In this document: positions 1 through 12,206 of the stretch, piece after piece | Layout: the number at the start of each line of letters is the position of its first letter | Numbering within the stretch: position 1 is the first letter of the stretch | Source of the DNA: Zerene cesonia | Taxonomy: Eukaryota > Arthropoda > Insecta > Lepidoptera > Pieridae | Reading direction: 5' to 3' | Assembly (NCBI RefSeq): GCF_012273895.1 | Contig: NW_024045132.1 | Coordinates: 372,001 to 436,000 of the forward strand | Length of the DNA stretch: 64,000 nt | Position numbers and translations under genes: made by a program | Notes under the pieces: generated by a model | The model's database searches: none | Told to the model about the DNA's origin: nothing | Seen by the model: only the letters and a program-made list of their open reading frames with translations

Positions 1-63
1 AATATTTCGTTGAAAAATAATAAAAAATGAGGATGACCCGTTCCTCTGTAACCAAAGTTAAGT

Positions 64-230
64 TAACTAAAGGTAAGAAAGAAAGAAAAAGCATTTATTT
101 AACTCGAAAACACAATTTTAGCAAAACATATAATAATAATGTGTTCCACAGTACCGCCAAAAAGGAACTAGTTTAGCTTGTGCCAGGCATGAACCTGGCG
201 CTGGTTAAGTAGTAGCCATCTTTCCTTATT
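64..230 (-). repeat. LINE-like 3' tail fragment
   Basis: Read on the minus strand this ends in an AAATAAATGC poly(A)-signal block followed by a degenerate (CTTT)n tail, and contains a CCAGCGCCAGGTTCATGCC block. This layout is typical of 3' ends of lepidopteran non-LTR retroelements. No coding part remains. Assignment to a family is from general recognition, not a search. Confidence 0.45.
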
Positions 231-818
231 AGGTACTCTGTTTTCGACTATATAGTTAAAAGAGCAAACATATTCATAATTTCATTAGCAGCCAAAATAA
301 ATTATGTGTACTTCAAACAACAAATTGGCTGCGTATCAGTTAAAACTCCATGGTTATAAATTTGGTGTTTTTACTGTCAAACAGTCAAACTGATTTACCT
401 ACAGGCTACAACTAATATGGCTAACTCACAATCAAACTTAGGAAGGATCGAAGTCGAACTTAACTGACTTACATGTTTATGTATAATCTGTTCCTTTTCA
501 CTGTAAATAATTGGAATCCAATAAAAAACCAACCATTTTTCTCTTATGTGTTCTTTTTACTTTATATATAAAGTAATATCATTGCACTGAATAATGTAAA
601 TTCTATTGAATAAAAAAATGGTTTGGACAAAATAGTAGCTATAGTACCATGAAAATCGGAGATGCAATGACACAGAATTAATCTAGTCATGTAGTATGCA
701 AATGGTGTGGCAGAGTGCAGTGTTAACCCACATACTATAGGCTCTCATTTGAAAACTTTAAACAAGTTTGAAGGTTTTGAAATAGTTTTGTTCCTTGAGA
801 AAGATCTTTTTATATACA

Positions 819-1012
819 ACTAGCATTTGCCCGTGGCTTCACACGCGTAAATTCGTAGTAGATTAATAGATATTATTACACATATAAACCTTCCTGTTGA
901 ATCACCCTATCAATTAAAAAAAACCATCAAAATCCGTTGTGTAGTTTTAAAGATATAAGCATACATAGAGACATAGGGACATTGAAAGAGACTTTGTTTT
1001 ATACTATCTAGT
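819..1012 (-). repeat. Helitron-like non-autonomous element
   Basis: On the minus strand it ends in a GC-rich hairpin-like block followed by GCTAGT, the terminus seen on many lepidopteran Helitron-like or MITE repeats. The interior (AAAATCCGTTGTGTAG and nearby) resembles the common 'aaaatcggttcagtag' core. A similar copy lies at 4678. Family assignment is inference. Confidence 0.5.
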
Positions 1013-3475
1013 GAAGTATTTCTAATTATAACAAAAATCCTCTTCAGAAAGTATATAATAAATTCAGTGTCCAACAGACTGAAAAAAAATAAGGATATAA
1101 ACAAACCATGCCTCGTGCGATATCTAATACTTTGGCAAATGTCAGTCACATAGTGTCTATATCTTAACAATTACTATTTAAGGCACTCGAGATATACCTA
1201 CCGATGCTCAACATATCTATAACTTGTCTCCAAAAAGTAATTTATTTGGCAAATGAAAAATATTTCGTTTTATTGCTTGGCTTCTTTGCTATTGCCTATA
1301 AATTACCGATCTTTACATTTTATTTGCAGATTTATCTTTCACAAACAAATTATTTCAAAATATTTCACGGATGTACATACAATTTTCGTGACATAAAACG
1401 AAGATCTGAAAAGTTTCTAAGTATGTTAATGTGCTGATATATTACGCTTTACCTTTGTAAAGTCAGTTAAGTGGGTCCTCGGGTGTTGGATCAATTCTGT
1501 TATAAGTTAAAGAAAGTCATCTTTGCAATATAACAACAATGTTGTAAATTGTTCTAAATGATAATATGATCAAGTGCTTGGCCTATTATAAGATCCTTTT
1601 CTATAAATAGTACACGGTTCGAAATTCAACTCGTATCGAATTAACGTTGCTTGAAGTAAATTTCAACGTCAATTAGGCCATGCAAATTCGTTTGAACTAC
1701 GCTTCGGTTTCCGATGTAGCTTATTGGATAGTAAACATTGACCTAAATGATTTTGGACAATGACATGTTTATTTTCTTTTCAATACAAACATTAATTTTC
1801 GCCCGTAAGCGAAGGATCTACCTACCAACCTTGAAACAAGAAAAATAATGAAGTGTATTTATATCATAACCATTTGCAATATATGAATAACGATTTTCCT
1901 GCTCGTTAAATTTATTCATCCTTATATCAAATTGCATAATTTAATTTGATCGTTATTCTTTTGTATATGTGATATGCCAATCATGTTTCATTGAAATAAT
2001 ATCTAAAGAATTTCCGAAGTAAGAAAGCACTCAATTCATTGTTTTTTTTTTATTCTGGCAATCTAAAACTCAATGCGGTTTTATCAAGAGGTAAGGATTT
2101 AAAGTATAAATGATATGAAATCATACAATTAGAAAAACAATATCTTCAGAAGGAATGTGGCAACAAATGTGGGTGTGTTTGTAATCAATGGTCTTAAATT
2201 AGAGCCAATGGTTCAGGTGAAGCTGTTAAACCATTAGGTAAATGTTTTTGTATGAGCCGAACCGATCGATACGACCTACGTTGAGCGATATAACATTTGT
2301 TTCCTTTTTTTAGGCTAATACTAAGTTTAAAGAGATTTTCTATTAAATGTAATTTAGGACGCTGTGTATCTAATATCTATTATTAAGGTTACTTAACTTT
2401 GGTATGAGGTTTTGCTGTTGGTAAAAGGTTGAAAAGAAAATCTAGCAGCTTTATACCTAAACAATATGGACCTATTATCTTCAAATTTTAATTTAGCTTT
2501 TTATGCTTATAACTTAATTAATGATTTCTGCTGGATATTGTAGTTAACTTACGTACAAAAATCCTCCCAAGTTCCTCCACATATATTAAAAACCATTTTC
2601 CATTGGTTTCGATTAAAAAATGAATAATCATGAAATATTCCAAAAGCTACCCGGTTTCTTCCGATACATGTATTCTTATATCAATTAGAAATCAAAACTA
2701 ATTTTAGCAAAATTTTAGCTGGTAGATACCAGTTAGTTTATATAAACACATAAGTCATCAACTCATCATCACAACACCAATCGTAGTCATTTGGTCAAGA
2801 GTAAGGATGAATACTTAATGATAAAAAAAAAATAAGTGGGTAATTATAATTTCGTATTATTTATACGGTTTTATGGCCTTTATACACTTTCTTAGATGTT
2901 TGTTTGTTCCATTTTTTTCGTAACATAGTTATTAAATATCAAACCAACAACAAAATTAAGCCAAAAATTTACATAATTACGAGTTGGTAGTACCTAACTT
3001 TAGTTATTAAATTTTGGCAAAGTCGTTAGTCGTTTTGTATAAAATAAATTAGATTTCCATGACATATATATAATACAATCTATTTCAACAGTATTCAATC
3101 ATGGGATAACTCGAGTAACTACATAAGAAAATTTGTTTAAGTAAGTAAAATGAGTCGACGGGGTTTCTATATTGTGTTGTAATTGTATTAGGAAACAAAG
3201 AAAATTCTCTCAACGGATAGAAATTTCTTCCGTTTTCTTTGCCAATACTGGCCGGTAGGTACCTACTCGGCTGGTTTCACACGGTTATTTTTTTATAAAT
3301 ACAATTAATAAATTTTCAGGATAATTTGTTTTAACAACTAACCAAATGTATATGCTTAGGTATGTCTTATGCATTATTATTGACTGTTATAAATATTTAA
3401 TCATCCTTTTTTCATACATAATTATCAAAATCAGAACTTAATTTTGAAATTGAATTAAATGAGAAGAGAATCGTC

Positions 3476-3560
3476 GTCTCAGCCGTCCACTGCTGAACAT
3501 AGGCCTCCCCCAAAGACTTCCAGAACGGCCGATCTCTCTCGACCGAGCTCTGTGTCGAAG
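3476..3560. repeat. Dispersed lepidopteran repeat fragment
   Basis: About 85 bp reading 'gtccactgctgaacataggc' then 'ctcccccaaagacttccaga', a block widely dispersed in moth and butterfly genomes. It is GC-rich against an AT-rich surround. Only a fragment is present and its parent element is not identifiable here. Confidence 0.5.
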
Positions 3561-4677
3561 TATAATTATTTAACTCTCTGTCGGTCCTGTTTTCCAAGTA
3601 AGTAGGTACCTACAATAGAGCCTATTCAGACTTACGATATATATAGATTATTTAAGAAATAATTTGATGCTAAGTGGAATTTTATAAAGACGTGCACATC
3701 TTTATTTTTGTGTTTCATCTTAGTAGGCTATAGGAGTTATTTTTCCAACATTTTAGATTTCACCACAAAGCAAAGAATATATTGAATGAAATATTAGTTT
3801 AAAAGTATTTACTGGACTTAACATCCAACTTCTTTACGGAGAATAAAGTTTAGGTCAAGACTTTTTTTATTAAATATTTCTTTGAAAGAATATCATCTTA
3901 GTATCCATTTATAACAAAAATAACTCTCGTTTATTTTGTTTGCTGCCATACAAATTAATTTTAAATGATACATCATAGCTCTGATAATACAATCAGAAAC
4001 TGCTGGACCCATAAAAAAAATTGTAGGATATGTACGTGGTTATATAGACAACATGTACCACGGGCATAGGCGGGGCGGAACGCTAGTGGTACAATATAAC
4101 TCATAAGATTGTTCTTCAAAACTTCATATAGCGATATTACAAAACGAAGTTGTTTCCAAGAACGCTTTTACCATAATTATGTGCTAACAAAATTGCGAAG
4201 TGAAACCGGAGCGTAAATGGATTGCAATTTAATTTTAGGTTCCATGTTCCTACAAATCGGGAAGTAAATGGGACAAAAGATTTCTTTCAATAACTAACTT
4301 ATGACGGATCGCTCCTTATTGTCTCGAACTCGTTGAATTACATAGAAAGCTTTTACTACTTTTTTGTATTTATAAGGTATATGTATATAGTATTCCTACT
4401 GTAATGTGCAAGTATTAAGAATGTATAAATATATATAAATAAGGACATACAGACGTAGGTAGCGTCTACGTAATGTACATTATAAACATAAAAATTAAAA
4501 TGTAAATTATAGTTGTCTCTTTTTACGCATTAATAATGTTTTAGTTGTATTCTAATGTTATAAAAGTACATAGTACCTACCTGTTACTTAAAATCCTTTC
4601 AACATTTTTTATTTACAAGCTAATTATATTAAGCGGAAACAAAACCAACAAACTTAAATCTTTAGAGTCCGACTCTA

Positions 4678-4810
4678 CTAGCTTTTGTTCGCGGTTTCAC
4701 GCGTGTTAAATTCGGAATAAGTTAATAGATTAGATGTTATAATGAATATAAACTTTCCTCTTGAATCACTCTATCTATTACAAAAAAACCCCGTCATAAT
4801 CATAAGATCT
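4678..4810 (-). repeat. Helitron-like element end (partial)
   Basis: Same arrangement as the 819-1012 copy: minus-strand end GCTAGT preceded by a CGCG-rich block, then the shared 'taaactttcctcttgaatca' segment. It is truncated at the inner side. Confidence 0.5.
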
Positions 4811-6051
4811 CATTCGTAGTGAATTTTTTCAGATTTAGAAAGTGTATATATGCGCACAATCTACTTTCATTTTATTCACCGACATTATATTGTTTTTTAA
4901 TCAATTCAAACTCGAATAATTTGTAGTTGGATCTCTTTTCATATAGATGGTTAATAACATAAAACAAAATAGGTATAAAGCAGTTATATTGTGTCAGCAA
5001 ACAATGAAGAAACTTATATTTAAGTTATATCTGGAAGAGGGATGTCATAAAATGGGAGTTAAGACGGTATAAACGTCAGCAATAATAAAACTTCAATTTT
5101 TCTTTATAGTCTTTGTTGGCTGAAGTTATAAGTAGACCCTACTTATCAAGAACAAGTATAATATATGACATTTGCAATATCTCTATGATTTAAAATGTAA
5201 TTTTAATATGTATCGGAAATACGACATGATATGATATCATGTATCTTAAGATAAAAACGTTTTGCTTGTATTTAATGTAGTCTTAGATATTAGTCCCCAT
5301 ATTAAAGAAGGTACCTAAATATATTTATAAACAATTCGAAAATTACGTAAAAGAATAATAGAATATCTACAAACATTTACAAGAAACTCAAAATCTGTAC
5401 ATAGTAGGTAATTAATAGGCATGAATTTCAGAAAGTGATAACAAACAATGGCATATTTGTCAAGTCATAATATTGACCTCGTTTATTTTACGGCTCATAA
5501 CAGTAAAACACTTGCGAGTAATATGCTCTTCTGAAAGATTTATCGAGCTTTCAGCTTCAGCGTTTTTTCCGGGTAAACAGATTTTTAATTTGCCATGAAT
5601 ATTAACATGTTTAAATGCAAATTTCTTTACAATTTCAGCGTAATCTACGTATTTTGGGCTCAATAATTTATAGACTACATCTATACATATTCATGTTGAT
5701 TGTTGTAACTGCTGGGCAGATTAATATAAAATTTTATGTGGTGATGTTCTCTTGATCAAAATAGGTCGTATTACGATCAACATAAAGCATACATTTTATA
5801 AAAAAAAAATCGGTGCTCCTATTCATATAATCTGTAACTAGAGGAAAAAATAATTAACAGTTATATAATACATTAAATATAATGATTCAAATGTGGCAAA
5901 TGGAATCAGCCACAGCAAAATCATAGGTAACATAATGCTATACTAGTACCTAAATGCTCTACGAAAGTAGCTCGAAGCAGTGCTGATTTTGAGGCTGGGT
6001 CGGGTGGGTGAGGTTCGCCTTAAAAATATTTACCTATACATACCTTCTTAC

Positions 6052-6255
6052 AAAAAAAAATGTGCGTGTGCGATTCACACACGATAGAAGTGAAACTTCA
6101 GTAAATCGACAAAAGAATGATGATGAATATATATTTCTGTCTCATTCTTTGCCGGCTTTATTCTACACATTTTTTATTTTTGTCTCTTACCTGTCGTTTA
6201 TTCCGTTGCATCAGGTTTGAAATTACAACGATTCTAAAGAAGTTTCACTTCAAAA
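6052..6255. repeat. MITE copy 1 (GAAGTGAAACTTC termini)
   Basis: Inverted termini GAAGTGAAACTTC (6087-6099) and GAAGTTTCACTTC (6239-6251) bracket about 165 bp. An outer CGATTCACAC block lies to the left. A second copy in the same orientation lies at 12207-12408 and is about 90% alike by eye. The open frame through it is not a gene. Confidence 0.7.
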
Positions 6256-6863
6256 TAACATATACAATGTGATAAAAATATCTAAAAGATTTAAATGCAT
6301 GGGAAAGTATATCAAGATGATCTCATCTCGATTTTATCTATCTTTTGTCTAATTAGATTAATTATCATTTATCTAAATAGATGTTAAAAAATGGATTAAA
6401 ATATAAGGAAATATATCATATATATTCAATTATAAAAGTGATGGTAAGTCATTCCAAATTTTCGACGAAGTTTCTTCAAAGCACCCTTGAAGCTAGAAGT
6501 GTTATGTTTCGATGTCATCGAATTATTTTTGCCACGCGTACTTATAGAGCATTAGATACTCGTGTAAAGCGTGTAAAGCGTAAAGTAAAAGATAAAATTC
6601 AATATTTTTTTAGGTAGTTTTATTGATTATTTTTTATGCATTCAATGTATGCAAAACTAGATAAATTATATAGAGCATAACAAAACGGTTTAGTCTCCGA
6701 AAGGGGAAAGTCAATCTTAGGAAAAAATACAAAGGGACTATGTATTATCGTGACAAATAGTGAAAAATATTTATTTGACACGGTATAAGCGTTTTTCTTT
6801 TTTTATTGATACACAAGAATTAGTGAAACAACATAATAATGCATTACTTATCCTTTGTTACAG

Positions 6864-7311
6864 ATGAACTGAAAGCCGGTATAAAATGGGTCGTAATTCA
6901 GGCGGCGATGAAGTCAACGGGGAATTAAGAGTGCTCCTTGTAGTCACTGTTATCGTGGGCTTGGTGCTAATGCTAGCATTGTTATTTTGTTATGCTTTAG
7001 TTCTGAAACGACTCTGTTGCGACACTACTCGGGAAAGATCAAAAAATATTGCTGGAGCCCGAGGTACAGAAAGCTTTCCAATGGGAGACCTGACGCTGTT
7101 GTCCCAGCCAACTGAAAGTGAACGAGTCTAACTTAATTTTCAGCTTTAAGAGTCGACTCCACAAGCCAAGTAACAATGATAAATAGGTAACGATAGTTAA
7201 CATTGGTTCTGTATTATTGTAGTCAGTTCTTAAGCTATACCAGAAATATTTCTAGTCTTGATTGTAAACGTTTATTACTGTAATTGTTTACCCACCTTAT
7301 TCGTTAATAAA
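6864..7311 (+). CDS. Small single-pass membrane protein, 81 aa, function unknown
   Basis: I do not recognise this protein. The exon begins after a good acceptor (TTTGTTACAG, ending 6863). The coding part is 6886-7131, starting at an ATG with A at -3, and AATAAA follows at 7306-7311, so this looks like a last exon carrying the whole reading frame. An N-terminal polar stretch (residues 1-14) is followed by a long hydrophobic segment at about 15-40, rich in Leu and Val. Next come a basic, di-cysteine juxtamembrane motif (KRLCC, a plausible palmitoylation site) and a polar tail of about 35 residues ending SERV. There is no cleavable signal, so a type III or tail-out orientation is likely. The first exon base starts a two-codon ATG-AAC-TGA upstream frame at 6864-6872. 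Upstream exons were not found. Coding status rests on amino-acid composition, the splice acceptor and the poly(A) signal. Confidence 0.65.
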
Positions 7312-7614
7312 ATGGATTTTGTTTAAATTGTTGTGTATTTCAACTAATAATATCAGCTGTGTTTCGGTTTACTTATGTAAAATTTAAATTATATATTATA
7401 AAATGTATGACCTACCTTATATCAAGTATAGTATCTGCTGAAATTATATGCTATCTACCTACTCCCAAAGTTCCGATTATTATCCATAGCAACGTTTGTT
7501 TCACTGCAGTGTTTATACCTACGTCACAGATAAAATACGAAACTCTGATTATAGAATGAAAATTGTTAATACAAACATATATGTTAATAGCATTAAAATG
7601 AGATTTTTTATGTC

Positions 7615-7812
7615 ATAGCGGGCAACTAAGTTGGTGGTTTGCCTGATGGTAAACGATCACCACCGCCTATGAACATTCGCAGAGGCTCAGCGAATGCGCT
7701 GCCCGCCTTTAAAATGTAAAGGACAAGGAAAGGATTGATGAATGGAAAGAAGGAATGGACTGGGAAGGGCTAGGAGAAGGAAATAGGCCTCCGGCTCCCC
7801 CACTCGCCCTAC
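7615..7812. repeat. SINE-like lepidopteran repeat, copy 1
   Basis: It contains 'ggtggtttgcctgatggtaa' followed by 'cgatcaccaccgcc', and ends with an 'aggcctccggctccccc' block. This arrangement is characteristic of an abundant lepidopteran SINE (Metulj-like by recollection, not searched). An internally shortened inverted copy lies at 43437-43590. Confidence 0.65.
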
Positions 7813-8128
7813 GAAACACAATCATCATCATCAGCCCATATTTGTTCCCACTGCTGGGACACAGGCCTCCTATGAGGGTTCAGGCCATAATCCACCACGC
7901 TGGCCAAGTGCGGGTTGGCAGATGTCGCATGTCGTCGAACTTTTGATTCTTGGACATGCCGGTTTCCTCACGATGTTTTCCTTCACCGTTTTAAGCAGTG
8001 GTGATGTTATCCACATGTGCAGATAAATTGAAAAATCAATTTATTTCCTGCACGCTCGGCTCGGTCTCGAACCTCGGCTTGTCGATTTTGAAGTCCGAGG
8101 TTCTCACCACTGAGCCACCACTGCTTTT
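7813..8128 (-). repeat. tRNA-derived SINE
   Basis: On the minus strand a head reading TGGCTCAGTGGTGAG (A-box-like) is followed about 30 bases later by GGTTCGAGACC (B-box-like), both near 8060-8125. The body then runs left and contains the widespread 'tttcctcacgatgttttcct' block. This is a standard tRNA-derived SINE layout; the frame that opens through it is not a gene. Confidence 0.7.
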
Positions 8129-8157
8129 TAAACATTTTTAAACACAATAGCAAGCTA

Positions 8158-8410
8158 TTATTTCACGCCGGTTTTCTGTGGGGGTGTGGTACTTCCCCGG
8201 TGCGAGCTGGCCCAATTCGTGCCGAAGCGTGCTCGACTCCCACAATAATGTGGAAAATACATAAATGCTTTGGGGATATTTTGCAACTTCTTCAAATCAT
8301 TATCACTAGGATTGTGTAGAATCAAAGTACTTTTAGGGAAGAAACCGTTATTGTTAATAGAAAAGTACCTGCGGTGCTTCAATTCAAATTGGTAACATTC
8401 TCTCATATCT
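8158..8410 (-). repeat. Repeat tail fused to an open frame after a splice-acceptor-like site
   Basis: The part at 8158-8250 is a dispersed lepidopteran repeat ('gggagtcgagcacgcttcgg' on the minus strand). Upstream of it an 82-codon minus-strand frame runs from 8406 directly after a TTTTTTTCCAG acceptor-like tract. The first roughly 55 codons are outside the recognised repeat. It may be a transposon-carried gene fragment or simply a longer repeat unit; I recognise no domain. Confidence 0.4.
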
Positions 8411-9239
8411 GGAAAAAAATTGTAATATTGACATGATTAAAAAAGACATCCAGTTAAAAAGTTTTCCAGTGCCCGAACTGCTAACAAAAAGGAGTATTTA
8501 GCTCGGGCTCATTCCTTACTTCCCGCATGAATGAAAGTGAAATTTTAAAATGTGTTTATTATTACATAATTACACATTTATTTAGACAGTTATTACGCTA
8601 CAAATAACATATTATTATAAATTGAAATGGTATGTAATTATAAACAAAAGAACATAGTCCTAGATAAAAGGCTTCTCTTATATTCCCGATATTTGTAGAA
8701 TACTTTTTTTCTCTCGAATACAGTTTTTTTACTATATCTATTATTTACTATATATATTATATGAACATTTTTTATTCTCTCCTTTTGGACTAAAGGCAGC
8801 TATTAATGTCTAACATAAAGAAGAAATTCATATAAGGCCGATAAAAATCGAAATATAGGTATAGTTAAAATGCAATGTAACACTAGATTTATTTAAAACA
8901 CACATCGGGTCTGCGTATTTATAAAATTTCACTGTTAAACAATAATTAATTAATATACAATTTTTACTTAATTGATTATATGTTACTTTACAATATAATA
9001 TAAGAAATAACTTTATTGCACTTGCCTGTGTTTTGAAACATTTTATAGCTGCTATAATGTAGTATGTTTAGACCAATCAATATTAACGAGTCACTATGTT
9101 TTTAGTTTGTTGAATGATAAATAATTGCCAATTACATACCAATGCGTTATCACATATATCTTTAATTGCTAATGAATCAAAATCAACATTAAATATTGTT
9201 TCAAGCATTTCTTAAAACTCCCCATGATATCAAACATTA

Positions 9240-9420
9240 GCTTTACGCCCGCGTCTGACTTTGCGGAATAGATAGACAGATCAGGGGTTTCCGAATAAAA
9301 ATTAAAAATTATCCTTTGTCTTTTTTTGGGCATCAAACTACCAAATTACAAAAAATATCATTCAAATCTGCCCAGTAGAACCTGAGATAAGTGCATTCAA
9401 GCAAACGAAGAAACTCTTAA
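9240..9420. repeat. Dispersed repeat, Helitron-like interior
   Basis: It contains 'gggcatcaaactaccaaatt', then 'caaatctgcccagtagaacc' and 'gtgcattcaagcaaacgaag', matching the reverse complement of the interior seen in other elements of this window (for example near 30.0 kb). The ends are degenerate. Confidence 0.4.
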
Positions 9421-9826
9421 AAAATTATAAAACTAATATTTAACAATAATAAAATTAAAAAAAAAATAAATTTCTCATATAACAAAATAATGTATTTCAG
9501 TATAATTTTAAATCCCATAACATTACTAAAAAAATTGTGCCTGCCATTTTTTTAATATGGCAGTGTATTCCACATGCTAAGCAATATTTTTAGTTAAAAA
9601 ATAAAGTTACATTTTATATTTACGATATAGAATGTTGACATTTTATTTTATTTGTAGTATAAGTGTCACAGCATGATAATTAAGGCCACAGTTATTTGAT
9701 ACCCACAATCTTAACATGTATATAATATGAACTAATATATTTTTTAAAACAATAATAAACAGACTAATAACATAACAATTTATCTACTACATTCTGCATC
9801 ATTTAAGTATTTAATACCAAGTGCTA

Positions 9827-9832
9827 TTTATT
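9827..9832 (-). terminator. Likely Mlx poly(A) signal
   Basis: TTTATT on the plus strand reads AATAAA on the minus strand, about 140 bases past the Mlx stop codon, the first such hexamer downstream. It implies a short 3' UTR. Position-based inference. Confidence 0.4.
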
Positions 9833-9972
9833 ATATTTCACTTTTAAACTGACTTATAAAAATATTCTATTAACCCTGTTCATATTTAGTAGGTAATTGT
9901 TATATCAGCCTCAGCATACAATTGTAGATAATAAATGGCACAAGGTCTGATGTAATATTTTACCACATAATA

Positions 9973-11811
9973 TTAAGGTGTAAAATTTTGTTCTCGTAAA
10001 ACTCCATGCACTAGGGTACGTAATGATTGAGGTTTGCAATACTCTTCCAGCCAATTGAAAACCCCAGCCGAAAACTCAGCAAAATCATTTGTTGGCACAG
10101 ACTCAAATGATTCGAATAGCTTGTCCATTATCCCCTGAAACTACAAAAAAAAAATGACTTTATGAACATTTGTTAATATTGATAATTTATAGATAGGGAT
10201 ATTCTCACATAGCTGTGTTTATGCAAAAATACACTAGCACAAAATTACTGTAATGCAACATGCAGGTAGGTTGAAGCTATCATTGCTTATTAAAAATTGA
10301 AGAATATGTATTACAGCTGATAGATGCTTTTCAATAAACACTTTCTTTAAAGTTTAATTTAACAAAACAATACTTTTAAACAGCTATTTTCTCTTCCCAG
10401 TTATGAAATCAATATTTTTTAGTTAATTTCAAGTAATGAAGTAATTTTAAAATTTATAAATATATGCTATACCTATAGGAATTTATTTTGAATTAAATGC
10501 TGAAAGTTCTAACTATTACCTTCCTTAATTTCACATTTATACCACAAAAAATGAAGAGCTTTCTTACAAATTTCCTACGAGAGCCCTCAGACACCCATTA
10601 TCAAACCGTTTTATAATCTGATTCTTAATTGACATCTGAGTACTACACACTTGTTTAATTTAAATCTAACAGAACTTTAAATGCAGGATTTCATCAATAC
10701 AATCACATACACAATATAATATTTGGAACAGTAATTAATAATAAAACTATGGTCATAAAACACATACCACTTCAAATTTATCCTGATCAGTTAGCCTTTG
10801 TTCACTCTGGCCAGGCACTGAGTGCTGTGCTTTAACAATTTGTTCATAGTTTGCCTGCATGATCCTCAATGCTACTACATCTTTACGTAGTGCATTACGC
10901 TCCTCTTCTTGCCGTCTACGTTGTTGCAAGAGGTATTGTATATAGTCAATAGACTTTTGTAGAACCTTATAAAAAAATCTTATATGAAAATCTAAAAATT
11001 TCATTGAACCTCTCGAACCTCCTCTTTTTTTCATTAATTTGTTGAATTTATGGCTAATTTTATCAATTTGATACATATAGTATTTTCTTGTGTTTGATTT
11101 TACGTGAGTATTATACAAAACTTGTAAACGGATTTTAAATTTAATTTAATTTTTTATTCATTATATTATTAACCCAATGTTTCAAACACTTTTCAGCGAG
11201 CGTGGTCACGGGGAGACTCCCCAAAAAGTTTTTAATTTCTAAATCTGATACATAATTACTTAAATATAAAATCAAAATTTAAATAATAGTTCTTACAGCA
11301 GCTTTACTGGGTTTGTATCCTGATGCATCTGTCTGCTGACAAGTTGGAACTAACTCTTGCAATGAATCATACCCCTTTTTGATCGCATCTCTCCTCTTTT
11401 GCTCAGCCTGTAATGTTTCTATATGTCATATTTGTAAACATATATCATTAGCACTTTATATCACAATTTATGTCAAAATATTAATTGTTTACATTTTACA
11501 TATCGAAAGAGGGCCTCTGGAGTAAGAACCTGCTTAAATATTTATATGTTTAAAAAACAAACGACGTTATTGATATTTACTTGCGTGTGTGCTTCTCTCC
11601 TTCTTTCTTTAAAACTTAGTGCTGATGGCTTGTTGTCCCCACTGTCATCTTCATCCTCTGTCAACGTAATAATGTGGTTATTTCTCATCAAGATTATAAA
11701 AGCACAACTTATTACTAGAAAACAATTTTACCTACCTGAGTTATGATTTGATGAAGATGGGGTTTGATGCATATTCTGAATGGAACCACTGCTACCGCAT
11801 CGAGAGTACAT
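9973..11811 (-). CDS. Mlx: Max-like protein X (Mlx/bigmax), bHLH-zipper transcription factor, 209 aa
   Basis: Mlx pairs with Mondo/ChREBP-type bHLH factors to bind carbohydrate-response E-boxes and control sugar-responsive transcription; it shuttles between cytoplasm and nucleus. Exons on the minus strand: 11811-11736, 11657-11581, 11407-11297, 10965-10768, 10140-9973, all with GT-AG sites and consistent phase. Residues 1-40 are a Ser/Asp-rich leader. The basic region at 42-60 carries the His49, Glu53, Arg57 (H-E-R) signature of class B E-box binders. Helix-loop-helix runs to about 100, then a zipper beginning VLQKSIDYIQ, then the C-terminal Mlx dimerisation and cytoplasmic-localisation region (about 150-209: GIMDKLFESF, VFNWLEEYCK). 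The last acceptor is placed at TTTGTAG so that FQ precedes GIMD, as in the family. The short leader matches compact Mlx isoforms. Start: first ATG of exon 1; no in-frame ATG lies closer upstream. Confidence 0.95.
11081..11230. repeat. Dispersed repeat in Mlx intron, related to 31.2 kb copy
   Basis: It starts 'agtattttcttgtgtttgat' and ends in 'gcgagcgtggtcacggggag'. The same two blocks occur at 31150-31322, but there the second half is inverted. It sits inside the third Mlx intron and produces the spurious N-terminal extension of the open frame over exon 4. Confidence 0.65.
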
Positions 11812-12206
11812 GTTGGACCACCGATAAATCTTTTTAAAATAACCCTTTGTTTTAACTAAGTTGCAAAAGCAACAATTTTATAACACAAATCTCATTTGAT
11901 TTATCTACCTATCTCTTATCTTGAAGTTTGAACTGTCATATCTTAACCAATGTCAAATTCAGAATATTTTCAAGCGCCCATGCACGTTGAGACAAATTTC
12001 CAAACGAGAAAAAACAGAAAGTTTTCAAGTAAATGTGTATTTCATATTTATTTACTATGTATATTTACATAAATACAGTATATGTGTAAACACATGAAAC
12101 AAACAAAATGTTACATTATGAAGTCATAAAATGAAAACATTTAAAAAATTTTATTCAAGTTCTTAAATTTATTGCAAGTATATTGAGTCGACGCCAACAA
12201 CAAAAA

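Larger units (their letters stand above)
1..6863. other. Gene-poor AT-rich intergenic DNA
   Basis: I see no exon chain or recognisable protein here. Open frames in this stretch are short and lack splice context or codon bias. It carries a LINE-like tail near the left edge, two Helitron-like ends, a LINE/SINE fragment near 3.5 kb and a MITE near 6.1 kb, listed separately. An untranslated first exon of the small membrane-protein gene may lie within the last few hundred bases, but I cannot locate it. Confidence 0.6.
7312..9972. other. Intergenic region rich in SINE and other repeats
   Basis: Between the membrane-protein gene and Mlx there is no supported gene. It holds two adjacent SINE-type repeats (7615-8128), a repeat tail with an attached open frame (8158-8410), a further repeat near 9.25 kb and the likely Mlx 3' UTR at its right edge. 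Confidence 0.6.

Noticed and set aside
7755..7946. 63-codon protein gene
   Set aside because: It is translation across the junction of two SINE-type repeats.
10969..11118. N-terminal extension of the frame over Mlx exon 4
   Set aside because: The extension is intron and repeat sequence; an AAG acceptor at 10966 joins exon 4 in phase to the bHLH exon.
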